The notes below the pieces were generated by a model. It did no database searches. It was not told the origin of the DNA and was given only the letters and a program-made list of their open reading frames with translations. Shown here piece by piece: positions 7,282 to 15,747 of a DNA stretch of 64,000 nucleotides. Position 1 is the first letter of the stretch; each line of letters opens with the position of its first letter. This DNA comes from Bacillus sp. T33-2 (GTDB taxonomy: Bacteria > Bacillota > Bacilli > Bacillales > Cytobacillaceae): assembly GCF_002860205.1 (NCBI RefSeq), contig NZ_PGVB01000027.1, forward strand, positions 1-64,000, given 5' to 3'. Position numbers and translations under genes: made by a program.

Positions 7282-8211
7282 TCATTTGTAATTCTCCTCG
7301 TACCTGCCCTCTTCATAAATTTCCTTTGCAGGTATGGCAGTCCATTCGGCAGGGTCCAAGCCCGGATGAGTGTCAAGATAGGCTTTCACCATTTTATACC
7401 CCTCGCTATAACCAAAGCCTGGAGGCAGGTCCCCTCCGCCGAACAGGATTTCCCTGCTCCTGGCTAGTGAAACCATATTTAGATCCCCATTGATTTTGTC
7501 CCAGTTCTCCCGGTCAAAAGCCGGATCAACCTTTGTTAAAGTAAAATCTGGATATACTGTTTTTTCAAACATCACGGCTTTTCCCTCAAAAACAAAATTA
7601 TCTAGGACCGTATGTTTTTTTTCATCAAAATACTTTTCTGTCCAGACGCTGTGGTGATACTCATGGGCAAGTCCTGCCTTAATCATCGCCTCGCTTAAAT
7701 AGGGGCTTAGCAATACGGTAATTTTACCTGCCCCCTGTGCGAACATGGGAGCCTCATTGTGATTGAAGGTTGGAAACACACAAACGGTGGTCTTGTTTGA
7801 AGTTGGTAATATTTCTGCAGATTTTAGCAGAGTTTCTTTAAATAATGTTTCTGTTGTACCTTGATCTATACTATCGACAATTTGCTGCATCCGGTCGAGA
7901 TCTTCCGGGGGGTGCACCATCAGGTGGTCCGCGATATGTAAATATTCGGCGTCCTTGAAACAAGCGTCATAAACAGGTTCGATGATTTGCTCCTTATATA
8001 GTTCACCAACTTCCCGTTTGTCCTTATTCTTGGAGTTTTTCATAAAAGAATCATATAGCTTGTAAACATGAATGATTTCAAATTGCTGCTTTGTATTGTT
8101 GTTGGGATGGTCATAGGAAAATCTTGAATTTTCGTACTCCTGCACTTTCTGTTCGTTTTTTAAACATGAGCCTAACAAAAATACAGCAAGCAAAATAAGC
8201 AGCTTTCTCAC
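7282..8211 (-). CDS. DUF2268-type putative zinc metalloprotease, lipoprotein
   Basis: A 309-residue protein with a lipoprotein signal (MRKLL, hydrophobic core, LLGSC). The C-terminal half is a DUF2268 domain with a HEYHH motif (an HExxH zinc site) in AGLAHEYHHSVW and a downstream glutamate in FEGKAVMFE. This suggests a membrane-anchored, extracytoplasmic metallopeptidase, with unknown target. It is divergent from the Cys/Gly-tailed protein gene at 8350, so the two share a control region. Confidence 0.8.
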   Translation of the reverse strand: MRKLLILLAVFLLGSCLKNEQKVQEYENSRFSYDHPNNNTKQQFEIIHVYKLYDSFMKNSKNKDKREVGELYKEQIIEPVYDACFKDAEYLHIADHLMVHPPEDLDRMQQIVDSIDQGTTETLFKETLLKSAEILPTSNKTTVCVFPTFNHNEAPMFAQGAGKITVLLSPYLSEAMIKAGLAHEYHHSVWTEKYFDEKKHTVLDNFVFEGKAVMFEKTVYPDFTLTKVDPAFDRENWDKINGDLNMVSLARSREILFGGGDLPPGFGYSEGYKMVKAYLDTHPGLDPAEWTAIPAKEIYEEGRYEENYK

Positions 8212-8293
8212 CGTATCACCTTCTTCCAGTCATGTATGCCCTTCAAAGATAGCACATGTAAACGCTAGAAAATTAACATTTTTTGAAAATATT

Positions 8294-8322
8294 CGAAACT
8301 TTTTCACGGTCACTATCGTAAA
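8294..8322 (+). promoter_or_regulatory. ECF sigma-type promoter (sigma-W-like)
   Basis: CGAAAC (8294-8299) followed by a T-run, a 17-nt spacer and CGTAAA (8317-8322). This resembles the sigma-W pattern TGAAAC-N16/17-CGTA. The predicted start is about 20 nt before the gene at 8350. Confidence 0.6.
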
Positions 8323-8349
8323 ATTACGTAAAAGAGGAGGTGCAGCAAA

Positions 8350-9303
8350 ATGTCAATCATCATTTCTGTCGCAGCAGGGGTCGCGATAATTATGGCTGTA
8401 AGTTTTTTTACGGGCAATAAAAGCAAAAATTCAAAACTGATTAAAGAAAATATACCCCGGAATTTAGGGATTTTAAACGGCGTACCACTGGCGCACCTGA
8501 GCGGAAAGCTTGATGCTGCGTTTGGCGAAGAATATGTTTCAAAGGTAAGAAGCCGTTATCTGAAACAGCATCCGGAAATAACGGAAGATGAATTCGAGTG
8601 GCGCCTGTTTGAGTTAAAACGGTATTTCCTGCTCAACTCGCTGTTGAAATCAACACCGATGTTCAGTGAAGAAGTGGATGATATTTGGCATGAAATGCTG
8701 ATGTTCACTGAAGACTATCAAAGGTTTTCTGAAAAGTATATCGGAACAATGCTGCACCATACCCCGAACCTTGACTCTGAGCCTGTGCCGCAGGAGAGAG
8801 CCTTCTTTGACTGGGTGTTTTCACAGCTGTTCGAAATAACCGAATATAGCTGGAAGGCATGGGGAGGTTTCTTCAGGTATCCACTTGACCAAAAGGTTTT
8901 ACAGGATTTTAAAAACCTCAATACAGACGGGCTTCTGCATAAATATTTCAAAGTGAAGGATGAAAGCAAAGAACTCGCCGTTTACTTAATCATGAAAATG
9001 AAAAAACAGATCAATGAATCACAGGCAATAAATACCGAAAACGAACGGGGACATTTTTCACGGCCGGCCACGTATGGTGATTTAACGTCACTATCACTCG
9101 TTATGGTATTTTTCTCATATTATTACTTTGACGATTACTGGGCGTATGTAAATAAATATGCCTTCGCAAACCAGTTCCATTCCACCAGCGGGTGCTCGTC
9201 GGCCAGCTTTTGTGGATCAGGAAGTCAAGGTTCCGATGGCAAGGGTGACAGCAGCTGTTCCAGCGGAAGCTGCTCAAGCTGCGGCGGCGGATGCTCTTCT
9301 TAA
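8350..9303 (+). CDS. Glycine-rich domain (GRDP-like) protein with Cys-rich tail
   Basis: A 317-residue protein. It starts with a hydrophobic helix (IISVAAGVAIIMAVSFF), so it is probably membrane-anchored. The middle holds EVDDIWHEMLMFTEDYQRFSE, then GTMLHHTPN, matching the GRDP-like domain in which VDxxWHE and HH are typical. The end is low complexity and Cys-rich (CSSGSCSSCGGGCSS). AGAGGAGG precedes the ATG. The function is unknown. The ECF-type promoter upstream and the tail link it to the small protein at 57354. Confidence 0.65.
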   Translation: MSIIISVAAGVAIIMAVSFFTGNKSKNSKLIKENIPRNLGILNGVPLAHLSGKLDAAFGEEYVSKVRSRYLKQHPEITEDEFEWRLFELKRYFLLNSLLKSTPMFSEEVDDIWHEMLMFTEDYQRFSEKYIGTMLHHTPNLDSEPVPQERAFFDWVFSQLFEITEYSWKAWGGFFRYPLDQKVLQDFKNLNTDGLLHKYFKVKDESKELAVYLIMKMKKQINESQAINTENERGHFSRPATYGDLTSLSLVMVFFSYYYFDDYWAYVNKYAFANQFHSTSGCSSASFCGSGSQGSDGKGDSSCSSGSCSSCGGGCSS

Positions 9304-9326
9304 ACACACATATTTAGCAGCAATAG

Positions 9327-9353
9327 AACCTGCTTGATCAGGCAGGTTTTTTT
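9327..9353 (+). terminator. Rho-independent terminator
   Basis: AACCTGC / GGCAGGTT stem followed by seven Ts. Confidence 0.85.
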
Positions 9354-9440
9354 GCATTCTTCATTTTCATCACAAAAATAGCCAATGCCCGTGATAGGGA
9401 AAGATTCCAATCCGATTTCCTTAATTTGAAAGGCTGGAAT

Positions 9441-9461
9441 CAAACGAATGTTTGCTATAAT
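9441..9461 (+). promoter_or_regulatory. LexA-like box and -10 element upstream of sbcD
   Basis: CAAACGAATGTTTG (9441-9454) is a 14-bp dyad differing at few positions from the B. subtilis LexA consensus CGAACRNRYGTTYC. One base later comes TATAAT (9456-9461). A bound repressor would cover the core promoter. No good -35 hexamer is seen. Confidence 0.55.
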
Positions 9462-9505
9462 AATAGCAGAACATATAGCCCTAGGCCGGAGGGAGAGGAA
9501 TTCAA

Positions 9506-10651
9506 ATGAAATTTATACATACAGGGGACTGGCACCTCGGGAAGCTGGTTCATGGTGTTTACATGACGGAGGACCAACGCCAAGTCCTAAATCAATTTAT
9601 CGACCTTGTTGAAGAAGAACAGCCGGATGCAGTCGTCATAGCCGGAGATTTGTATGACCGTTCGGTGCCGCCAACGGAAGCAGTCGAGCTGCTCGATGAA
9701 ATCCTGTTTAAAATTAATGTTGAATTAAAAACGCCGGTAGTGGCGATAGCAGGGAACCATGATAGCGCCGAACGCCTTTCTTTTGGCAGCTCATGGTACC
9801 GCCACAGCCATTTCTATTTGACCGGTAAACTATCAAACGATTTTACGCCTGTACATATTAATGGGGTCAATTTTTATCTTGTGCCGTTTGCGGAACCAGG
9901 ATTTGTCCGGCATTTGCTGGACGACCAAACGATCCATACCCACCAGGATGCCATGAAAGCATTAATAGGAAAAATAGAAGAATCATTGAACCCCAACGAG
10001 CCCAACGTCCTTGTCGGGCATGCCTTCGTTCTCGGGGGGCAGACATGTGATTCCGAAAGGATTTTGTCAGTCGGAGGGTCTGGCTGTGTGACATCGGATT
10101 TATTTGATCCTTTTTCGTTTACCGCTCTCGGGCATCTTCACAGCCCGGACGCAATTCGCCATGATAAAATTAAATATTCCGGGTCACTGATGAAATATTC
10201 GTTTTCAGAGGCGGCACAAAGGAAAGCGATCTCGATCATTGAAATGTCTGGCAACGGCAGCTTTGATTTACAGTACAGGTCTCTCACGCCTGCCCAGGAT
10301 ATGAGGGAGCTCGAGGGAACACTGGAGCAGCTGCTTGATCCTTCATTTTACAAACAACAAAAAACCGATGATTACCTGAAGGTTTCATTGCTTGATGAAG
10401 GGGCGCTGATCGACCCGATCGGAAAGCTGCGCCAAATATACCCGAATGTGCTTCATCTGGAGCGGAAAATAGAGTCTGTCGACCAGAAGCGCAAACAGAA
10501 TTTTACTTCCGTAAAAGATGAGAAAAAATCTGAGATTGAATTATTTGAGCAATTTTACCATGAAATGACTACGGCCGAGTTCACGGAGGACAAGCGTGAT
10601 ATTATGGCTGGGATAATCGCGAAGGTACTGAAAGAGGAGGGGTCGGGATGA
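9506..10651 (+). CDS. sbcD: Exonuclease SbcD (Mre11-type nuclease subunit)
   Basis: Mn-dependent nuclease subunit of SbcCD, which opens DNA hairpins and processes double-strand ends. The phosphoesterase motifs are present: GDWHLGK, AGDLYDR, GNHDS, VGHAF and LGHLH. The length of 381 is close to the usual ~390. It overlaps sbcC by 4 nt (ATGA), so the two are translationally coupled. A LexA-like box upstream suggests DNA-damage induction. Confidence 0.96.
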   Translation: MKFIHTGDWHLGKLVHGVYMTEDQRQVLNQFIDLVEEEQPDAVVIAGDLYDRSVPPTEAVELLDEILFKINVELKTPVVAIAGNHDSAERLSFGSSWYRHSHFYLTGKLSNDFTPVHINGVNFYLVPFAEPGFVRHLLDDQTIHTHQDAMKALIGKIEESLNPNEPNVLVGHAFVLGGQTCDSERILSVGGSGCVTSDLFDPFSFTALGHLHSPDAIRHDKIKYSGSLMKYSFSEAAQRKAISIIEMSGNGSFDLQYRSLTPAQDMRELEGTLEQLLDPSFYKQQKTDDYLKVSLLDEGALIDPIGKLRQIYPNVLHLERKIESVDQKRKQNFTSVKDEKKSEIELFEQFYHEMTTAEFTEDKRDIMAGIIAKVLKEEGSG

Positions 10652-13600
10652 AGCCGTTAAAGCTTACGATGCAGGCGTTCGGCCCTTATGCCGGAACGGA
10701 AACGATCGACTTTTCCCAGCTTGAAAACCGCACGATGTTCGTCATTTCCGGGAAAACGGGATCGGGAAAAACCACCATTTTTGATGCGATCAGCTATGCC
10801 ATCTACGGGAAGGCGAGCGGTGAAGACCGGAACGGCCCTGATCTGAGAAGCCAGTTTGCGGGGAATGATTTGTTGACTGAAGTCAGCCTTGAATTTTCAC
10901 TAAGGCAAAAATCGTACCGGATTACGCGTTCTCCCCAGCAGCATAAGAAAAAGGAACGGGGCGACGGTTTAACATCAATCGGGGCTAAAGCCGAGCTTTA
11001 CATGCTGAATGAGTACGGAGAGCACCAGCTGTTGGCAGCCAATATCCGGGATGTCGACGAGAAAATAAAGGACATCATGATCATTGACAGCAACCAGTTC
11101 AGGCAAATACTGATGATCCCCCAGAATGAATTCCGCAAGCTCCTTACTTCGGACAGCAAAGATAAGGAGGCAATCCTGCAGCGGCTGTTCCATACTGAAA
11201 TTTATAAGCGGGTCGAAGAGAAGCTGAAGGAAGAAGCTGCTGAACTGAAAAAATCAGTCGACAGACAGGTTGAAGAGAGAGATCAGGCGATCCGCAAAAT
11301 CCACGCTATCGATAACGAGGAGCTGATCAGTTATGTGGAGGCGGGGAGTGTGAACGATGCACTGATCCTTCCCCTTTTAAAACAAGAGCTCCTGTCAATG
11401 GACGGGAAGCTTGATGAATTGAATGTTGATCGAAGCAAAAGGCAGGAAGAACGTGATATTCTGCAAAAACAAATTTTCGAGGCAGAATCAACCTTGAAAC
11501 AGCTCAACACAATGGAAGAGCTGCGGCTGAAAAAAGAAGAGCTCCAGGGCAAAAAGGACATCTATCAGGCGAAGGAGCAGGAAACGGATCTGGCTAAAAA
11601 AGCAGCCCTGCTCGCCAGCCAGGAAGAGCTATGCCACCGGCTTAAACGTGATCTTGATGATTTAAACAGGCAACTGGCAGGAATTACCCGCAATATTGAT
11701 GGCTTGGCTAGTAAATTGGCGGTGTGCGAGCGCGAGCTTCAGCAGCAAATTGACCGGGAACCGGAGCGTAAGCAGGCGGCGGAGGATGTCAACCGCCTTG
11801 AACATATAAAAGCAGATGTACAAGCGTTGGCCGGAGTGGAAAAAGAAACGGCACATTTGCTATCCGCTTTAAATAAGGGAAACAGCGAAAAGAAACTGAT
11901 GGAAGCGAATCTTGAGGCTGTGGAAAAGCAGGTAAAGGAGCTTCAGTCTGAAAAAGAGGAAGCTGAAAAAGCACAAATCGCTTTTCTGGAAAACGAACGA
12001 ATGGCAGAAAAGCTTGAAGCTGAACTCGAAGGTCTCGATAAGCTGAAAATCCATAACAAACGATATCAGCTCGCACTCGAAGCATATAAGACACGCAAAA
12101 GAGAGTTCGACAATGCGGAGGCCCGCCTGATGGATGGGAAAGCCCTCGTCCAGGAGCTTGAGCAAAAATGGCTGCATTCACAGGCCGCTGTATTGGCATC
12201 CTCGCTAAGGTCCGGGGATGCCTGCCCGGTGTGCGGATCTGAGCACCATCCGAATCCTGCGTACGGCACATCTGATGGCATGCCTACTGAGGCTGATTTA
12301 AAGGCTGCAAGAGAGCAGGCCGCCCGTCTCGAAAAAGAAAAAGCAACAACGGAAAAAGCCTGGATAGAGTCAGAGGCAGCAGTCAGTGCCTTGCATGAAA
12401 GTAGTGCAGAATTGATCAGCACGATTCATAAACTGCGTCCCGAATTTGAGTTGGAGCAACTGGATGCCACAGTTGTGTTGTTGAAGGAAAACCTTTCCGA
12501 ACTTCTGGCCGTGCAAAAAACTGTGCTGCATAAGAAAGAGCGGAGTGAGCCAATTAAAAAGGAACTTGCGAGCCTTGATGTCTCCAAAGATCGACTGCAG
12601 AAGGAAATAAAGCTGCTCGATGAAAAGCTGAATGAGCTGACCATTCAATATACAGAGAGAAATACAACTCTTGCCCGCATGACCGGCAGCATACCGGAAG
12701 AGCTTCGTTCAATTGAAAAATTTGAACGGCAGCTTGATATCGCAACGAGCTGCCTGAAAGACATGGACTGGCAGCTTGAACAGGCACGGCAAAACCACCA
12801 GAATGCAAAGGAAGCGCTCGGCTCAGAAAAAGCTCGCCTGGAAACCGTCCAAAATCATGTTAAGGAAACTGATTCAAAACTGGCAGCTGAGCGGGAAACG
12901 TTTAAAAATAATATGCTCAGCCAAGGATTCGAAAACTATCAGTCGTACCAGGGATCAAAAAAGTCCAGTGCCGAAATTGCACGGCTGGAGACCGAAATTC
13001 GCGAGTACAGGGAAGAGCTTCGTTCCGTGACGGACAGGTTTGAGGAATTGTCAAGGCTTCTTTCCGGTGTGAAAAAACCGGACCTGGACGGGCTGAAAAA
13101 GAATTTCCTGGAGCTGACGGAAAAAATACGGAAGGCCGACGAACAGTACCAGGACCTGTCCATCAAAAAACGGGATAACGAGCACATACTACAAACCGTG
13201 GAAACGATCAACGAGCAGATGAAGGCTCTTGAAGAACGGTACAAGCTTATTGGCCATTTGTATGAAATCTCTAAAGGACAGAACACATACAGGATTACAT
13301 TCGAGCGCTTTGTACTGGCCGCCTTCCTGGATGATATTTTGGCAGAAGCGAATGTGAGGCTCTCCAAAATGACCGGAGGGCGATACAGCCTGCTCCGAAA
13401 AACTGACCGCTCAAAGGGAAATGTCCAGAGCGGGCTGGAGCTGCTCGTGGCAGACCAGTACACAGGCCAGGAACGGCATGTCAAAACCCTTTCCGGAGGG
13501 GAGAGCTTCAAAGCCTCGCTTTCGTTGGCACTCGGCCTTGCCGATGTCGTCCAGAACTATGCAGGGGGCGTGTCACTGGAAACAATGTTCATCGATGAGG

Positions 13601-13785
13601 GATTTGGCACGCTTGACCCGGAATCACTCGACCAGGCAATCGAAGCATTGATTGACATCCAGAGCAGCGGCCGCCTCGTCGGCATCATCTCCCATGTTCC
13701 CGAGCTAAAGGAACGCATTGATGCAAGGCTCGAAGTCACTTCAACCCAGTCAGGAAGTAAAACTGCGTTTCATCTCTTAAACTAA
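10648..13785 (+). CDS. sbcC: Exonuclease subunit SbcC (Rad50-like ATPase)
   Basis: A 1045-residue SMC-type ATPase partner of SbcD. Walker A is SGKTGSGKTT near the N terminus. Long coiled coils flank a zinc hook, CPVCG at residues 526-530, placed close to the middle of the protein. The ABC signature is LSGGESFKASLSL and Walker B is FIDEGFGTLD. It is slightly shorter than the B. subtilis protein (about 1130), mainly in the coiled coils. The two ATPase halves and the hook are all intact. Confidence 0.96.
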   Translation: MKPLKLTMQAFGPYAGTETIDFSQLENRTMFVISGKTGSGKTTIFDAISYAIYGKASGEDRNGPDLRSQFAGNDLLTEVSLEFSLRQKSYRITRSPQQHKKKERGDGLTSIGAKAELYMLNEYGEHQLLAANIRDVDEKIKDIMIIDSNQFRQILMIPQNEFRKLLTSDSKDKEAILQRLFHTEIYKRVEEKLKEEAAELKKSVDRQVEERDQAIRKIHAIDNEELISYVEAGSVNDALILPLLKQELLSMDGKLDELNVDRSKRQEERDILQKQIFEAESTLKQLNTMEELRLKKEELQGKKDIYQAKEQETDLAKKAALLASQEELCHRLKRDLDDLNRQLAGITRNIDGLASKLAVCERELQQQIDREPERKQAAEDVNRLEHIKADVQALAGVEKETAHLLSALNKGNSEKKLMEANLEAVEKQVKELQSEKEEAEKAQIAFLENERMAEKLEAELEGLDKLKIHNKRYQLALEAYKTRKREFDNAEARLMDGKALVQELEQKWLHSQAAVLASSLRSGDACPVCGSEHHPNPAYGTSDGMPTEADLKAAREQAARLEKEKATTEKAWIESEAAVSALHESSAELISTIHKLRPEFELEQLDATVVLLKENLSELLAVQKTVLHKKERSEPIKKELASLDVSKDRLQKEIKLLDEKLNELTIQYTERNTTLARMTGSIPEELRSIEKFERQLDIATSCLKDMDWQLEQARQNHQNAKEALGSEKARLETVQNHVKETDSKLAAERETFKNNMLSQGFENYQSYQGSKKSSAEIARLETEIREYREELRSVTDRFEELSRLLSGVKKPDLDGLKKNFLELTEKIRKADEQYQDLSIKKRDNEHILQTVETINEQMKALEERYKLIGHLYEISKGQNTYRITFERFVLAAFLDDILAEANVRLSKMTGGRYSLLRKTDRSKGNVQSGLELLVADQYTGQERHVKTLSGGESFKASLSLALGLADVVQNYAGGVSLETMFIDEGFGTLDPESLDQAIEALIDIQSSGRLVGIISHVPELKERIDARLEVTSTQSGSKTAFHLLN

Positions 13786-13792
13786 CAGGCGT

Positions 13793-13825
13793 AAAATCAG
13801 CATCCATACATGGGTGCTGATTTTT
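13793..13825 (+). terminator. Rho-independent terminator of sbcDC
   Basis: AAAATCAGCATCC pairs with GGGTGCTGATTTTT. Confidence 0.8.
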
Positions 13826-13960
13826 GCTGGGTCAGTATTTCTGCCAATAATGGATGGTGGTTTCCGGCAAAGTTGATGCACAAATGGAAGATCATGCCGT
13901 ATAATCAATTTACAATAGTATATTTCAGGGGAAAAGTAGTGGTTGTCAGGAAGGACAATT

Positions 13961-14080
13961 TATTTATTACCGAAAATCACGTTTTATTACCGAAAAATCC
14001 AATATATTATCGATAATGCAAATTGATTAACGCAAATCACAATATATTATAGAAAATCAAAATATATTACCGACGCCCAT
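13961..14080. repeat. Tandem repeat array A, exact 20-bp phase, six degenerate units
   Basis: The element ATTAC-CGAAAATC recurs with variation at 13971, 13991, 14011, 14031, 14051 and 14071 (CGAAAATCAC, CGAAAAATCC, CGATAATGCA, CGCAAATCAC, AGAAAATCAA, CGACGCCCAT), always 20 bp apart. It fills most of the 13786-14139 gap, which contains no gene. It is AT-rich and related in style and period to array D (55151-55275). Confidence 0.75.
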
Positions 14081-14139
14081 TTTATTCCAATTCCCGTGTA
14101 TATGATAAAAATAACAAAACTATCTTAAGGGGATGCCTT

Positions 14140-14817
14140 ATGCAAAAGCAGATCGCTATATCCTGGAGCGGCGGAAAGGACAGCTGCCTGGCACTGGACA
14201 GGCTGGTAAACGATGGCTATCAAGTCAGCTGTTTATTGACAACGGTTCCAAAGGAGATGGACAGGACGTTTGTCCACGGGGAAAGGAAGGATATGATCAA
14301 GCTGCAAGGAAGGGCGCTTTCAATTCCGGTCCATTTTATCGAATGCACATTTGATACATATACTGAAAGCTTTGTCACCACTTTGGTACAGTTAAAAGAT
14401 GAAATGGGGATAGAAGGCATCGCTTTCGGGGACTTATACCTCGATGAACATCGTGACTGGGGCGAAAAGGTTGCAAAGATGGCAGGGATTGAGCCATTAT
14501 ATCCATTATGGATGGACAAGGAAGACTCAGCCAGCGCCCTGAATACCTTTGTGGAATCAGGCTATCAGGCAGTGGCAATCCGGATTATGGACGACAAGCT
14601 TGATCATTCCTGGCTTGGCCGGCAGCTTGACCAAGTGTTTTTAACAGACATTTTAAAAAAAGACATATGCCCGATGGGAGAAGCTGGGGAGTATCACACC
14701 TATGTTTTCGACGGTCCCCTTTTCCACCAAAAAATTGCGTTCGAGACGGGAAAAATTATTCCTCTCGAATCGACGAGGCGGCTGGAGCTCATTCGGGGAG
14801 AACTTGTTCAAAAATAA
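14140..14817 (+). CDS. Dph6-type ATP pyrophosphatase (diphthine-ammonia ligase family)
   Basis: A 225-residue PP-loop ATPase. The P-loop motif SGGKDS is at residues 10-15. The family segments GDLYLDEHRDWGEKV, then GEAGEYHTYVFDGPLF are typical of the Dph6/DUF71 group. In eukaryotes Dph6 amidates diphthine on EF2; bacteria lack diphthamide, so the bacterial substrate is unknown. The gene is followed after 29 nt by coaW, probably in one transcript. Confidence 0.85.
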   Translation: MQKQIAISWSGGKDSCLALDRLVNDGYQVSCLLTTVPKEMDRTFVHGERKDMIKLQGRALSIPVHFIECTFDTYTESFVTTLVQLKDEMGIEGIAFGDLYLDEHRDWGEKVAKMAGIEPLYPLWMDKEDSASALNTFVESGYQAVAIRIMDDKLDHSWLGRQLDQVFLTDILKKDICPMGEAGEYHTYVFDGPLFHQKIAFETGKIIPLESTRRLELIRGELVQK

Positions 14818-14846
14818 CGCTTGAAGTTAATTGGGGGAATCTACAA

Positions 14847-15656
14847 ATGGAAGCACAAAAGCTTGGAATTGATGCCGGCGGGTCACTGATCAAACTTGCA
14901 ATCGAAGAGCACGGAAGGCTCCACTATAAAAAATACCCTGTCAACCAATTGGATGAGGTGATGGGCTGGCTGAAAGCAACAGCTGCACATCCGGAAATTG
15001 GCTTGACCGGCGGCAAGGCGGACCTGGTCCGAACCGATTTTTTTCCGGGCGGCCAGGTCCTGCCGGAATTCCAGACTGTGTGCGAAGGGGCAGTATATCT
15101 TTTGAAGCAATCCAGCCTTATTCCTGGAGATAAGTTCCTGGTTGTAAATATCGGTACGGGAACCTCATGGTTTTTGATAAACGGAAACAAGTATGAGCGA
15201 ATTCTTGGGAGCGGACTTGGCGGGGGAACATTAATGGGGCTGGGCCAATTGCTGGCTGATAACCATGAATTTTCCGAGCTGGTGACGCTGGCCCGGGACG
15301 GAGATAAGGGGACAGTGGATATTCTCGTCAGGGATATCTATTTCCCGCAGACACCTCCAATCGATGGAAGCCTAACAGCCAGCAGCTTTGCCAAGATTCA
15401 ACCTGATGCAGAAAGCACACCGGCCGGCCGGATTGCTTCTTTGGTCAACATGATTGCAGAAAACACTGTACTTTTAAGCATGCAAGCTGGCGCCATTCAT
15501 CAAATCCAGGATGTCGTATACATAGGCAGCACACTTTCGGGAAATCAGCCATTAAAAGAAGGACTCGAATATTACTCCAAAATGGTCGGCTTAAACCCTG
15601 TGTTCCTCAGCGATGGAGAATATAGCGGTGCGGTCGGGGCCTGGCTTGCATTGTGA
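14847..15656 (+). CDS. coaW: Type II pantothenate kinase CoaW
   Basis: Catalyses the first step of coenzyme A synthesis, ATP-dependent phosphorylation of pantothenate. It has the actin/ASKHA kinase fold: phosphate-1 motif GIDAGGSLIKLA near the N terminus, NIGTGTSW, and GSGLGGGTLMGL. About 269 residues, matching the Staphylococcus CoaW type. ATG 14847 follows GGGGG; the frame runs farther upstream inside the previous gene, but without a ribosome site. Confidence 0.93.
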   Translation: MEAQKLGIDAGGSLIKLAIEEHGRLHYKKYPVNQLDEVMGWLKATAAHPEIGLTGGKADLVRTDFFPGGQVLPEFQTVCEGAVYLLKQSSLIPGDKFLVVNIGTGTSWFLINGNKYERILGSGLGGGTLMGLGQLLADNHEFSELVTLARDGDKGTVDILVRDIYFPQTPPIDGSLTASSFAKIQPDAESTPAGRIASLVNMIAENTVLLSMQAGAIHQIQDVVYIGSTLSGNQPLKEGLEYYSKMVGLNPVFLSDGEYSGAVGAWLAL

Positions 15657-15747
15657 TCTGAGTTCTTGAACAATTGATTTATGAAGAGTACAGTTAAAGG
15701 TACAACAAATTACGATTTTTTATGATACATAAAAGTAGGTGGCAGCA

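Noticed and set aside
12939-13511. Long minus-strand open frame within sbcC
   Set aside because: Shadow of the sbcC reading frame; Ser/Arg-rich composition typical of antisense frames.
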